64,000 nt of DNA, taken from assembly GCF_001907975.1 (NCBI RefSeq), contig NZ_CP017834.1:2963517-3027516 (forward strand). Reading direction: 5' to 3'. The translations under genes were made by a program, and so were the position numbers. Shown piece after piece: positions 35,852 through 45,467 of this stretch. This stretch comes from Silvanigrella aquatica (GTDB taxonomy: Bacteria > Bdellovibrionota_B > Oligoflexia > Silvanigrellales > Silvanigrellaceae). The notes beneath the pieces were generated by a model. It saw only the letters and a list, made by a program, of their open reading frames with translations, was not told where the DNA came from and did not search any database. The stretch's first letter is position 1; every line of letters starts with the position of its first letter.

Positions 35852-36001
35852 AAAATGACCTCCTAAAAACGATTAAAGTAACTTTATATAAATTTAATCA
35901 AAAGACGAATACGAAACACTCAGATAAATGTAGGTAACGTATTTAGCCTTCTATACTCCTGTAACTTCCCCCAGACAACTATCGGCGAAAAGGAGAAGCT
36001 C

Positions 36002-36985
36002 TTAAGTTTTTTTAGCATAATTAAAAAAGTTTGCACTTTCCCTAGCTAATTCATGGTAATTCAATGGTTTTCCTTCTTTTAATAACCACTGCTCAAACCA
36101 GATTAGACATTCCTTAAATTGATCTTCAGACAATATCCCTCTAAATTTTTGTACCGCAAGCAATACACCATAGGAAATAAGCACATCAACAGCACAATAT
36201 TCTTCAATTTTTACGGACGCATGATTTTGAAAATATTCTTCCGCCACACGAGATCCGTCCATGCCAGACATTTTTCCCCCTAGTCCCATGGACTTAGCAA
36301 GAATATCTAAACCAATGCGCGCATTTTTATTATCATAATTAGAGACAAAGTTCATAAGATCAAAGACTTTATCCGATGCATATTTATATCTATAGGAGTC
36401 ATTTCCTAAATTTTTTACATAGTCCTCAATAGGGCACGTAATAAAATTTATTAAGCTTCTTTGTTCAATAACCATTAAATCGAAATTAGTAATATTATAT
36501 CCACAAAATGTGACAGGAAGTTTTTTTAATTTTGATTTTTGATAATCAGATAAATAACGATTTCCCATGGTATGATCATACCAAAATTTATTATAATCCT
36601 GATGCTTTATTGAAAACTGCCAAAACTCTTCAAGTATTTTTTTTTCATAACTGCGAAACTCATTGTATGAGCTCACTTTAGGAATAGTTCTTTTAAAACC
36701 ATCCATAATAATATATGTTTCTGGATCAACATAAATAGCACATATTGATAAAACACAATGGTATAGAGTTTTTGGGAATTCAATTTCAGTTTGCTTTTTA
36801 AAAGCTTCATAAAACGAATAATCATTCCAATGTATTTTTTCATCAAAATTTTCAATTAAATTAAGATTATCTTGATAATTTAAATACAATAATGGAATAT
36901 CGGGTACGGTTTCAATATCAAATATTAAAATTGGTGCCTGCGGACGCTCCGCTTTTAGCACTGTACTGGAAGGATTTACCACCAT
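36002..36985 (-). CDS. Predicted 3'-5' exonuclease related to the PolB exonuclease domain
   Basis: A 327-residue DEDD-type nuclease of the family annotated as a predicted exonuclease related to the PolB proofreading domain. Seen: ExoI LIFDIETVPDIP (about 20-31, Asp and Glu), ExoII GYNITNFDLMVIEQR (Asp in NFD), and ExoIII EEYCAVDVLISYGVLL (Asp in AVD). KSMGLGGKMSGMDGSRV, typical of the family, is also present. All four metal-binding acids appear present. Role probably DNA end trimming in repair; not established for this family. A long hairpin stands 32 bases before the ATG. Confidence 0.85.
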   Translation of the reverse strand: MVVNPSSTVLKAERPQAPILIFDIETVPDIPLLYLNYQDNLNLIENFDEKIHWNDYSFYEAFKKQTEIEFPKTLYHCVLSICAIYVDPETYIIMDGFKRTIPKVSSYNEFRSYEKKILEEFWQFSIKHQDYNKFWYDHTMGNRYLSDYQKSKLKKLPVTFCGYNITNFDLMVIEQRSLINFITCPIEDYVKNLGNDSYRYKYASDKVFDLMNFVSNYDNKNARIGLDILAKSMGLGGKMSGMDGSRVAEEYFQNHASVKIEEYCAVDVLISYGVLLAVQKFRGILSEDQFKECLIWFEQWLLKEGKPLNYHELARESANFFNYAKKT

Positions 36986-37821
36986 TTTAGTATCCGAGCA
37001 TAAAGTTTTTTAAATATGAGAAAAATCTTTCAGAAAGATTTTTCTCACCATAGCAACATCTGATTATTTTGTAAAACATGAAAAATTTTCATCTAAAAAA
37101 CTAAAAATATTAAAAAAAAACACTTTTTTTAACTTCCTAGACCAATTGTCATGCTGAATAAAAACTCTTAGAGAGATGATAAGGTTGTTTGTTCACGAAG
37201 TTGAAATCGCGAAAAAATCGATATTTGCCTAAATTTTAATCAAAAATTCTATGATTTTAAAATTTATCAGATCTTATTTGAACTGATAAAATTTTAAAGT
37301 CAAAATGCAAATTAATGGATAGAAAATTTTCTACATTATTATTCCAATATTAAATATATGATAAAATGAAATAATTTAAAGTAATCTAAATAAAAAGCAA
37401 AAAATTAGAGTACTTTTAACAGCTAATTATAAAACTTCAGAGATTCTTAAATAAATTGGTATTCTCATAATTTCAACCTAAAAAAAATTTAATAAAAGTT
37501 AAAATTTAAAAAATTTTATTCGATAAAATTAAAATTAAATATCAATTTACAAGCTGTTAAAAAATCTTATAGATTACCAAAAAAACATAGAATTAAAATA
37601 ATATTATAATGATCAAATAACTAAAAATATCATAGAAAAATCAATATATTTATAATTTAAAATAAAAAATAAAAAAAAACTTGCCAGATAGCTTAAAGCA
37701 ATTTAAATATATTTCAGGGAGTGACTCCGTAATTTTTCTAATTCAGGCATGAACATAAAATTTCGATTTAAATTCATATATGCAATACCTATGCAAAATA
37801 CTTTTTAGGAGAAAACTACAA
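36986..37821. other. 836-base AT-rich intergenic region
   Basis: No supported gene in either strand. It contains one strong hairpin at 37017-37047 (listed separately) and then very AT-rich sequence. AGGAGA just before 37822 is the ribosome site of the next gene. Its length and composition stand out from the tightly packed neighbours and could reflect a decayed gene, but nothing recognisable is left. Confidence 0.5.
37017..37047. terminator. Perfect 14-bp hairpin near the exonuclease start
   Basis: TGAGAAAAATCTTT (37017-37030) pairs perfectly with AAAGATTTTTCTCA (37034-37047) around CAG. No U-run follows on the plus strand. On the minus strand TATTTAAAAAAC follows, and the exonuclease ATG lies only 32 bases downstream. 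It could be a leader structure, an operator, or the terminator of a lost gene. Confidence 0.4.
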
Positions 37822-39228
37822 ATGATAAATAATAAAAACCAAAGTATGACATTTCGTTATTGCACAGGCGCTTCATCTATAGATTTTAATCCATTTTCTG
37901 ATGCAAAAAATTTAAAAAATCACGGTTACTTGCTGTTGTTATTAAAACCTTATATTGATAAAGATAATATTAATGATGGTATTTTAGAAAATTATATCTT
38001 TAATGAAGATGAAAATTCGCTTGAAGCAACGGTATCTCTTCAAGCGACTTGGCAGGACGGCACTCCCGTAAGCAGTTTTGAAGCTGCTATGGGAATTGCA
38101 AAAGGATTAACCCACAGAGAATTTAACCCTTACTTAAGAGTCATTGGCACTGAAAAAATTAATGAAATAGGATGGGAAAAAAATCAATATCAGGGCATTG
38201 AAATTATTTCACCCATAAAATTCAAAATTTATTTTGAAGGAAACATTAAAAATTTTAAAGGCGTTCTTGAAGATATACTTTCGTTTTCCACTGTTAACAA
38301 TATTATCTGGCCTGTAAGACTAAACTCTTCCATGTATCCAGAGTACAATCCGAATCAATTTGATATTATTAGTAAATACCCAATACGCTCTGAAAAAGAA
38401 AAATATTTTATAAAAGTTTTAGGGCACCAAGTTGAATTATGCACAAATAATGAAAAAACAAATTATGATTTTTATTTTAATCAAAATGATTTTGAAAAAT
38501 ATAAATCACCTCAAGAGCTAAATCATAATTACATTGAAAAAACAAGTGATAATGAGCACACTTTCTTTGCTGTTTTTAATTCCAATAGTAGATTATTTGC
38601 CACAAAAGAAAATCGTGCAAATATTGCAACTATTCTCAGAAACCTTGCGTTTCAAATTTCTGAGGTTGACAATATTAATATTTCACCTGGACATTTTAAT
38701 AAGACAGAACCCGGCTCTCATATTGAAATTAATTGGCCATATAAAACAGATAAAATCCCAAAAAACATGAGTGAAATTAAAATTTCAATATCATATCCAT
38801 CCATCAAAAATAAATTATTGAATTTATTTGAAGAAAAAATGAAAAAAAATGGTGTAAAAATAAAGTGGATTTCTATCTTTGAAAACGAAAAAGAAGCCTT
38901 ACATGCTGACATGCATTTCATGATGGATCGCGTTCAAAATAATAGACAGATATGGATTCAAAATATTTTAAAGTCAAACTTTATATTTCATTATTTAAAA
39001 AATTTCCCTAAAACACTTGCAGCCCTTCATGATTTGACATTTAAATCGGCCTGCACCTTACCACTAAATGTAAAATCATTATTGCTATTTGAAACATTTG
39101 TATTTGATGAATCATCAATTGTACCGATTTATCGTTATTTTTTAAAGACATTTACAAGAAAAAACTCTCCTATTGTTTTAAATATTTCGGAAAATAAGGA
39201 ACTGTATTTTTCTTTAAATAAAAATTAA
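37822..39228 (+). CDS. Solute-binding-like protein without signal peptide
   Basis: A 468-residue protein with the layout of oligopeptide-binding proteins but no export signal. The ATG at 37822 has AGGAGA nine bases upstream; an ATG at 37780 lies before that site. Family-like stretches are VSLQATWQDGTPVSSFEAAM (compare FHNTREVNAYDVEF in the 229 protein), YQGIEIISPIKFKIYFEG, and a C-terminal SVLSFD-like closing segment. Starting MINNKNQSMTFRYCTGASS, it seems to begin where a mature binding domain would. It is either cytoplasmic, as in the SgrR-type regulators whose C-terminal domain is such a fold (no HTH is seen here), or its export signal is not recognisable. Confidence 0.6.
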   Translation: MINNKNQSMTFRYCTGASSIDFNPFSDAKNLKNHGYLLLLLKPYIDKDNINDGILENYIFNEDENSLEATVSLQATWQDGTPVSSFEAAMGIAKGLTHREFNPYLRVIGTEKINEIGWEKNQYQGIEIISPIKFKIYFEGNIKNFKGVLEDILSFSTVNNIIWPVRLNSSMYPEYNPNQFDIISKYPIRSEKEKYFIKVLGHQVELCTNNEKTNYDFYFNQNDFEKYKSPQELNHNYIEKTSDNEHTFFAVFNSNSRLFATKENRANIATILRNLAFQISEVDNINISPGHFNKTEPGSHIEINWPYKTDKIPKNMSEIKISISYPSIKNKLLNLFEEKMKKNGVKIKWISIFENEKEALHADMHFMMDRVQNNRQIWIQNILKSNFIFHYLKNFPKTLAALHDLTFKSACTLPLNVKSLLLFETFVFDESSIVPIYRYFLKTFTRKNSPIVLNISENKELYFSLNKN

Positions 39229-39309
39229 TTCATATTATCTTTACAAATTCAAGAAAATATCATAAAATTTATTGGTTTCCTGTTTTTATCCAAAAGGAAA
39301 AGCTAACCC

Positions 39310-39438
39310 ATGAATTTTACCCATAATTATTTTACTTATCGCAGTGTTCAAACCCCTCATTCTTATGTTTTTTTGCTTATTGCTCAAAGAACCAAGAAAA
39401 AAAGACGCTCTCCCTTCTCTAATTACTTATTAAACTAA
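39310..39438 (+). CDS. Possible 42-residue peptide upstream of pncB
   Basis: A short frame MNFTHNYFTYRSVQTPHSYV then FLLIAQRTKKKRRSPFSNYL and LN. AAAAGGAAAAG lies about 12 bases before the ATG. It ends 57 bases before pncB in the same direction. The C-terminal third is strongly basic. It may be a small protein, a leader peptide or chance; spacing of the ribosome site is longer than ideal. Confidence 0.3.
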   Translation: MNFTHNYFTYRSVQTPHSYVFLLIAQRTKKKRRSPFSNYLLN

Positions 39439-39495
39439 AATACAAATAAAATAAGAACTCCAATACCTTTTTTAAACTTTTCGGATTGAATCGAT

Positions 39496-41004
39496 ATGTC
39501 ACCTTTTTTTAACTCTGTATATAAAAACTCACTTACATTATTGACCGACTTTTATCAATTAACGATGGCCTATGGCTATTGGAAATCAGGGCTAGCCGAA
39601 AAAGAAAGTGTCTTTCAACTTTATTTCAGAAAAAATCCATTTAAAAGCGGTTATACCGTTGCTTCTGGATTAGAACTTGCCATTGAATATATAAATAATT
39701 TTAAATTCAACGACGATGACATAGGTTATTTAAAAACTCTCAAAGGCAATGATGACAAATGTTTATTTGATAATAATTTTTTAAATTATTTAAAAAATTT
39801 AAAGTTCACTTGTTCACTTCATGCCGTACCCGAAGGAACCGTAGTTTTTCCAAATGAACCTATTTTAAGAATTTCAGGCTCCCTTCTTCAATGCCAACTC
39901 CTTGAAACTCCATTGCTAAATATTATTAATTTTCATAGTCTCATTTCCACAAAAGCAGCACGTATTGTTTCTGTCGCAAATGGGCATCCCGTACTAGAAC
40001 TTGGCCTAAGACGCGCACAAGGGATCGATGGCGCATTAAGCGCTTCACGCGCTGCTTTCATTGGAGGCTGTTTGGGCACTTCAAATACTCTAGCAGGCAA
40101 AATATTTGGAATTCCTGTTAAAGGAACACATTCTCATAGTTGGGTCATGGCATTTGAAAATGAGCTAGAATCTTTTTATGCACTTGCCCATGCCATGCCT
40201 AATAATGTCATACTTTTAGTTGATACGTATAATACTATTGAAGGAATTAAAAAGGCTATAGAAATTGGAAATTGGTTAAAATCTAAAAATAAAAAACTAA
40301 CTGGAATTCGTTTGGATTCTGGTGATCTCGCTTATCTCAGCATTGAAGCACGAAAGCTTTTAGATGAGGCTGGATTCCGCGACACGATTATTGTTGCCAG
40401 CAACGATCTCAATGAGCATGTCATCTCAAGCCTAAATGAACAAAAATCGGCTATAACCACTTGGGGAGTTGGCACGCAACTCGTAACTGCTTTTGATGAA
40501 CCTGCATTAGGTGCCGTATATAAGTTAACAGCTATTAAAAATAATGATAATACTTGGAAGTATTGTATTAAATTATCAGAACAGTCTATTAAAATTTCAA
40601 CTCCCGGCATATTACAAGTCCGCCGCTTTCAAAACAAATCGCAATTTTTCGCCGATATGATTTTTGATGAACTCAATCCTCCGCAAAATAATAGCGTTCC
40701 TATTATTGATCCAGAAGATCCCAATCGTTTTTACAATGCACCCGCAAATAGTTCTTATGAAGATATTTTAAAACCCATTTTTATCAACGGAAAATTAATT
40801 TACCAATCTCCCTCTCTTCAAGACATTCAATCGTACGCCTTTAAAATGCGAGAAATGTTTCACCCCAGCATCAAACGCCTCCTCAACCCGCATAATTACC
40901 CCGCTGGCTTAGAAAAAAACTTGCATGATCTGAAGATGAAGCTGATTAGGGAATCGAAGGTGAATGTTGAAATGAATAAGGATAGTCATCATTCTCATTT
41001 GTGA
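39496..41004 (+). CDS. pncB: Nicotinate phosphoribosyltransferase
   Basis: A 502-residue enzyme joining nicotinate to PRPP to give nicotinate mononucleotide in NAD salvage. Seen: LLTDFYQLTMAYGYWKSG at the N-terminus, the substrate-binding LELGLRRAQGIDGALSASRA, the loop VKGTHSHSWVMAF with the His commonly phosphorylated in this family, and GIRLDSGDLAYLS with VASNDLNE for the phosphate site. Length fits the longer bacterial/eukaryal form. The ribosome site is weak. No other NAD genes are adjacent. Confidence 0.94.
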   Translation: MSPFFNSVYKNSLTLLTDFYQLTMAYGYWKSGLAEKESVFQLYFRKNPFKSGYTVASGLELAIEYINNFKFNDDDIGYLKTLKGNDDKCLFDNNFLNYLKNLKFTCSLHAVPEGTVVFPNEPILRISGSLLQCQLLETPLLNIINFHSLISTKAARIVSVANGHPVLELGLRRAQGIDGALSASRAAFIGGCLGTSNTLAGKIFGIPVKGTHSHSWVMAFENELESFYALAHAMPNNVILLVDTYNTIEGIKKAIEIGNWLKSKNKKLTGIRLDSGDLAYLSIEARKLLDEAGFRDTIIVASNDLNEHVISSLNEQKSAITTWGVGTQLVTAFDEPALGAVYKLTAIKNNDNTWKYCIKLSEQSIKISTPGILQVRRFQNKSQFFADMIFDELNPPQNNSVPIIDPEDPNRFYNAPANSSYEDILKPIFINGKLIYQSPSLQDIQSYAFKMREMFHPSIKRLLNPHNYPAGLEKNLHDLKMKLIRESKVNVEMNKDSHHSHL

Positions 41005-41408
41005 AAGAATGTTATGATTTTTAATTTTACTTTATATTATAAGGTCCAAAAAATTCTTGAAAAAAATTAAAAAACTGAAAATATTATTTTCTAAAATGAA
41101 ATTTTTTGATACTCATCATTTTTATATTTCTCAGAATTTCAATTATGAATAGCAAGAGATCACAAATCCTCTAATTTTCAAGAGTTTTCACAGCACAATA
41201 TGATCATTAATTGATTTTATTTAAATATGTATTCCTTTTATTAAACAATCAATATCTTATAAAAATATTTAAATTAGTTTTAAAAATTATTTGATATAAA
41301 CAAATTTAAAACATATATTATCGAGAATTTATGAAACACTATTTTTTAATAAAATTTTGTTATTATAAATAATTAAAAATAAATTTGCATATTTAGGGTC
41401 ATAATAAA
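41005..41408. other. AT-rich intergenic region after pncB
   Basis: About 400 bases, very AT-rich. No open frame with a ribosome site and no strong hairpin seen. It presumably carries the promoter of the gene at 41409. Confidence 0.5.
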
Positions 41409-42470
41409 ATGAAAAAATTATATGGAAAAGAATTGGATGATGATTTTAGTGTTGGATTTGGAGTTTATGAATATATTAGTAGAATTGATTTTGGACTATG
41501 GGAGTCTTTAAAAATTTGGTTACATGAATTACCAGACAATGAAAAAGAAATCATATCAATATATTATTTAAAATTTAAAAAAATATCTAGAGGCGATGAT
41601 TATTTAGAAAAATCTTTACAAGTTCATTTTTTATTTAAGTTAAGACTTGAAAGAATCATATTTTCTTTAGAACATCTAAAAATTATTATTAAAAAAATAT
41701 TTCAAGAAACTGAAAAATTAGCTCATTACAGATCAGTTGATTTATTAACAAAAAATATTAACAGATATAGCAGTTATATTTCTGTAAGTGAAATACATAA
41801 ATTGCATAAATGGGATCAAAAATACTTTACAAATTTAAGCATGTTTCAATCATCTAATGTGGTTGGAGTGAAAGATTTTAAATTTATTGTTCATATGATA
41901 GGAGAGGAATATTTTAATCGTACAGATTTTAGTAATCTAGAAGATAATATGAATACTTGGGATGCTATTTCTACAAGCGTTGTTTCAGAAAACAATAAAT
42001 ATTTTTATTATAGATTTGGAGTGATACTTTCTATACCAAAGCAAAATATTTTACTGACATTTACTCAAGATGCCATGTTTGAAAATCATATTGGAAATAG
42101 TAAAATGGATAAATATCAGCTAACATCAAAGAAATACAGTGAAAACAAAATTAAAAACAATGGCCTATTAACAAAACATATTAAAAGCAAGTATAATACA
42201 TTTTATACCCCTGACGAAATCATAAAAAAAACTTATGCATTTCATAATGAAATAATAGTATGTGGAAGAAATGGTGTAAATATCCATCCCAATTTTCCAT
42301 GCACAGGAAAAATTAAAATTGCTGGGATAGTCATAGTAAATGATAAAAACAATCCAACTTCTATAAAAAACAGTCAAATGATACTTGAAGCAACTAAAAA
42401 TCTTCAAAAAAAATATAGTGTTCCAATTATCAGGATAGACGGCCAAGTTGATGTGACTTCAAATCAGTGA
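41409..42470 (+). CDS. Unknown 353-residue protein
   Basis: No family was recognised. There is no signal peptide or membrane segment. The N-terminal half (1-150) is helical and rich in Lys, Leu and Ile, with FGVYEYISRIDFGLWESLKI and long charged helices. The C-terminal half looks mixed alpha/beta, with VVGVKDFKFIVHMIGEEYFN (about 156-175), FGVILSIPKQNILLTFTQDAM (about 206-226) and GKIKIAGIVIVNDKN (about 303-317). AGGG before the ATG is a modest ribosome site. Flanking non-coding sequence is AT-rich, and the gene stands alone between pncB and the converging antiporter gene, as accessory genes often do. Confidence 0.6.
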   Translation: MKKLYGKELDDDFSVGFGVYEYISRIDFGLWESLKIWLHELPDNEKEIISIYYLKFKKISRGDDYLEKSLQVHFLFKLRLERIIFSLEHLKIIIKKIFQETEKLAHYRSVDLLTKNINRYSSYISVSEIHKLHKWDQKYFTNLSMFQSSNVVGVKDFKFIVHMIGEEYFNRTDFSNLEDNMNTWDAISTSVVSENNKYFYYRFGVILSIPKQNILLTFTQDAMFENHIGNSKMDKYQLTSKKYSENKIKNNGLLTKHIKSKYNTFYTPDEIIKKTYAFHNEIIVCGRNGVNIHPNFPCTGKIKIAGIVIVNDKNNPTSIKNSQMILEATKNLQKKYSVPIIRIDGQVDVTSNQ

Positions 42471-42512
42471 CTTCCCAACAAAGCTGGAATTTACCTGCAT
42501 TAGGTGTTTTAT

Positions 42513-44387
42513 TTATGCTATACTTTTTTGCAATTCCTTTATTTTTTCCAAAGATTGTCTTGTTCCAAAAATAAATAACTCATCGTCGGTTTGGAAAGTA
42601 AAGCTTGATATCGGATTTTTAATACGATCGTTATTGCGTGTCACAGCTAAAACAATACAATTATAATTGACACGAATACCGAGTTCTAAAATCGTTTTTC
42701 CTATGAAAGGATGATCGGGATGTAAACGAATACCGGCTAAAATACATTGATCGATAGATAATTGGGAATCTTCATCAGGTAATTTTTCTGTACAAAAGTG
42801 TTCGAGTTCCGAAATCGATTTTTCATTTCCATAAACCAAAAGGGTGTCATTTGACATAATAACTTCCGTGGCTTTCGGAGAAATAATAGTTCTATTTTCT
42901 CTACCAATTGCAACAATATTGACTTTAAATTTTTCTCTTAATTTTAAATCAATTAAATTTTTACCTGTTATATGGGATTCTGCCGTCACATTTACAGGGA
43001 CAAGATATTCATCCCAAGGAGCTAACCTATCTAAGGTTGAGGTTATATTCCTTGAGGTCATGAGCATATAATTCTTTTTTAAACGCGATTTTGTATTTTC
43101 AACTAAGTAGCGCATACCTTTAAATATTGAAAATTTTTCGTAAAAGGGAGCCATTTTATTTTCTAAAGAAAATTCGATGACAGATTGAGAATAAGATTCG
43201 ATAAATTTATAAATAGGTTTTGGTATTATTCCTTCCGCTTTATCCGCAAATGAAAGTGAAGCTTTCACAACAAAAGGCGTAATGAGCATTGTAATAATAG
43301 CAGTCGCCACAATGGCTGAAAAATTTTCGCTATCAATACTGCCTAAACTGACGCCCACTTGCGCAATGACAAAGGAAAGTTCCCCAATTTGTCCCATACA
43401 GCCACTAATGCGAATGGAATCTTTAACACCTTGCCCCACACATAAGTTGAATATGAAATTGAGAAAAAACTTTCCTAAAATAATGGTGAGAACAAGAGCA
43501 ATAATCAATTGCCATTTGTCAATTATAATATGCGGAGTAAATAAAAATCCAATGGAAACAAAAAAGACAAGGGCAAAAAGATTTTTAACAGGTTCAATAA
43601 GTGTTTCTATTTTCTTAATTTCACGGCATTCCGATAAAATAGATCCCATTATAAAAGCGCCTAATGCCGAAGAAAAATTCCAGGAAGCGGATAAATAGGC
43701 TAATCCTAGTGCAAAACCTATGCTTAAAATAACTAAAAGTTCTTCTTTACCAGAAAGAAAAGCGGAGTGAATAATACGCGGTAAAAGTAAGGTACCAAGC
43801 AGCCACCACAATAAAATACTGCAAAGAAATATAGGTAACAGCTCGAATAATTTGATATCACCACCCGTCACCGATGTGGATAACCAAATGATCATAAAAA
43901 TAGCGACAGAATCTTCAACCAACAAAACAGCCATGAGTTTTTCAGCAAAACGAGCGCTTTTTAATTGCTTATCCTCTAATATTTTGACAATAACTGCTGT
44001 CGATGCAGTAGAAATGACAGCGCCAATAAAAAGAGCTTCAAAACCAGTAAGACCTAAATAACGACAGACTTGAGTTCCTAAAAACCACATAATCAGTGCC
44101 TGCAAGACACCGACAATGATAGGCGAGGAACCGAGTGATTTAATTTTACGCACACCAAAATGTAGCCCCATAGAAAACATAAGGAGCAAAACCCCAATTT
44201 CCGCAAGGGTATTGGCCGATTCTTTACTAACTACGTAAGGTGTATAAGATATTGGCAAAGAGAGGAGGACACCACCAAAAATGTAGCCCAGTAGAAGTGG
44301 CAGTTTGAGGAATTTTTTAAAAATCCAACCAAAAGCACCTCCTGTGAGAAGGATGGCGGATAAATCTTGGATAAATATATTATGCAT
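42513..44387 (-). CDS. CPA2-type cation:proton antiporter with two TrkA-C domains
   Basis: A 624-residue inner-membrane protein of the KefB/RosB/YbaL type. About 12 hydrophobic helices fill residues 1-385, with LGYIFGGVLLS and LAEIGVLLLMFSMGLHF near the start and a helix AVISTASTAVIVKILEDKQL. The soluble C-terminus has two TrkA-C-like (RCK-C) units: about 460-530 (VNVTAESHITGKNLIDLKLR) and 550-620 (RLHPDHPFIGKTILELGIRV). There is no intervening NAD-binding RCK-N domain of the KefC type. It likely exchanges K+ or Na+ for protons. The ion is not determined. It is divergent from the gene at 44491. Confidence 0.9.
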   Translation of the reverse strand: MHNIFIQDLSAILLTGGAFGWIFKKFLKLPLLLGYIFGGVLLSLPISYTPYVVSKESANTLAEIGVLLLMFSMGLHFGVRKIKSLGSSPIIVGVLQALIMWFLGTQVCRYLGLTGFEALFIGAVISTASTAVIVKILEDKQLKSARFAEKLMAVLLVEDSVAIFMIIWLSTSVTGGDIKLFELLPIFLCSILLWWLLGTLLLPRIIHSAFLSGKEELLVILSIGFALGLAYLSASWNFSSALGAFIMGSILSECREIKKIETLIEPVKNLFALVFFVSIGFLFTPHIIIDKWQLIIALVLTIILGKFFLNFIFNLCVGQGVKDSIRISGCMGQIGELSFVIAQVGVSLGSIDSENFSAIVATAIITMLITPFVVKASLSFADKAEGIIPKPIYKFIESYSQSVIEFSLENKMAPFYEKFSIFKGMRYLVENTKSRLKKNYMLMTSRNITSTLDRLAPWDEYLVPVNVTAESHITGKNLIDLKLREKFKVNIVAIGRENRTIISPKATEVIMSNDTLLVYGNEKSISELEHFCTEKLPDEDSQLSIDQCILAGIRLHPDHPFIGKTILELGIRVNYNCIVLAVTRNNDRIKNPISSFTFQTDDELFIFGTRQSLEKIKELQKSIA

Positions 44388-44490
44388 TTAAAATCAACTC
44401 CACTTGAATTCAACTATCACCTTAAGATAACGCACAATCTTCGATACAAACAAGCACTGGCCTCACGCACATTTAACACTAGGAGTTTTT

Positions 44491-45456
44491 ATGCAGAGTT
44501 TAAATATTTTTATGCAAGGGCTTTTAGATTACGCAGGTTTGTTTCCACCAGCAACGTTGTCTTTACAAGATGCTCTAAAAAATTTTGCAGAATATCATCA
44601 TCATGATCAAAAAAAATGGCTAGGAAAATTTATTTTACCTGCCAATAAGATTGACGAGACAATATCACTATTAAACAATCTGAACACATTTTCAACCCTT
44701 AATCAAAAAGCTCCGTTCTCAATCATTTTAAACAGCTGCGATAAGCTTACTGACTATCCAAATTATTTAGAAAAAGACCTTATAATTATAAACAACTTTC
44801 GAAAAAAATTTGAAACCACGATAGACATTCTTTCTTTTGAGTTTTTACCACCAAAAGAAATCTTTGAGCCTAAAAATCATACATTATTAAATGATTTTAT
44901 AAGTATTTTCAATAATAAAATTGATTATTATAAACATAAATTAGAATTTTATTGTGAATTGCCGTTAAATCCTTTTTTAAATGAATACATAAAATCCATA
45001 ATACAATGTAATAACAAACAAAATTCCTATAAATTATCAATAAAACTAAGAACCGGTGGAGTGACGCCACAACAGATACCTAAATCAATAGAAATAGCAC
45101 AAGCCATTCTCCTTTGCGCACAAGAAAAAATCTCATTAAAAGCAACGGCGGGACTCCATGTCCCTGTTCCGAATGACAATTCCGATGTGGGTGCAAGGTT
45201 ACATGGATTTTTGAATATTTTTTCGAGTTTGTTACTTTGCTACGATCATTTGCTCAGTATTGAAGAGATAGACGAGATTATTTCTCATTGCTCTTATGAA
45301 GATTTCAAGTTTACAGACGAAGGACTTTTTGTTAGAAATAAATTTATTTCTAATGAAAAAATGCAGCAATTTCGTAATTTATATATTAAAAGCTTTGGAA
45401 CCTGTAGTTTTCTAGAGCCCATTGAACACTTACAACATCATCAATTTATTTTGTAA
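44491..45456 (+). CDS. Conserved protein paired with fumarylacetoacetase
   Basis: A 321-residue cytoplasmic protein. Seen: an N-terminal LLDYAGLFPPATLSLQDALK, a central LRTGGVTPQQIPKSIEIAQA, and KATAGLHVPVPNDNS followed by ARLHGFLNIF. I recall this set of motifs (FPPA...LRTGG...KATAGLHxP...HGFxN) from uncharacterised proteins in other bacteria, but cannot name a function. AGGAG lies five bases before the ATG. It ends 11 bases before the fumarylacetoacetase gene, so a role in tyrosine/homogentisate breakdown or repair of its intermediates is a reasonable guess from context only. Confidence 0.7.
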   Translation: MQSLNIFMQGLLDYAGLFPPATLSLQDALKNFAEYHHHDQKKWLGKFILPANKIDETISLLNNLNTFSTLNQKAPFSIILNSCDKLTDYPNYLEKDLIIINNFRKKFETTIDILSFEFLPPKEIFEPKNHTLLNDFISIFNNKIDYYKHKLEFYCELPLNPFLNEYIKSIIQCNNKQNSYKLSIKLRTGGVTPQQIPKSIEIAQAILLCAQEKISLKATAGLHVPVPNDNSDVGARLHGFLNIFSSLLLCYDHLLSIEEIDEIISHCSYEDFKFTDEGLFVRNKFISNEKMQQFRNLYIKSFGTCSFLEPIEHLQHHQFIL

Positions 45457-45467
45457 AGGAATTAAAA

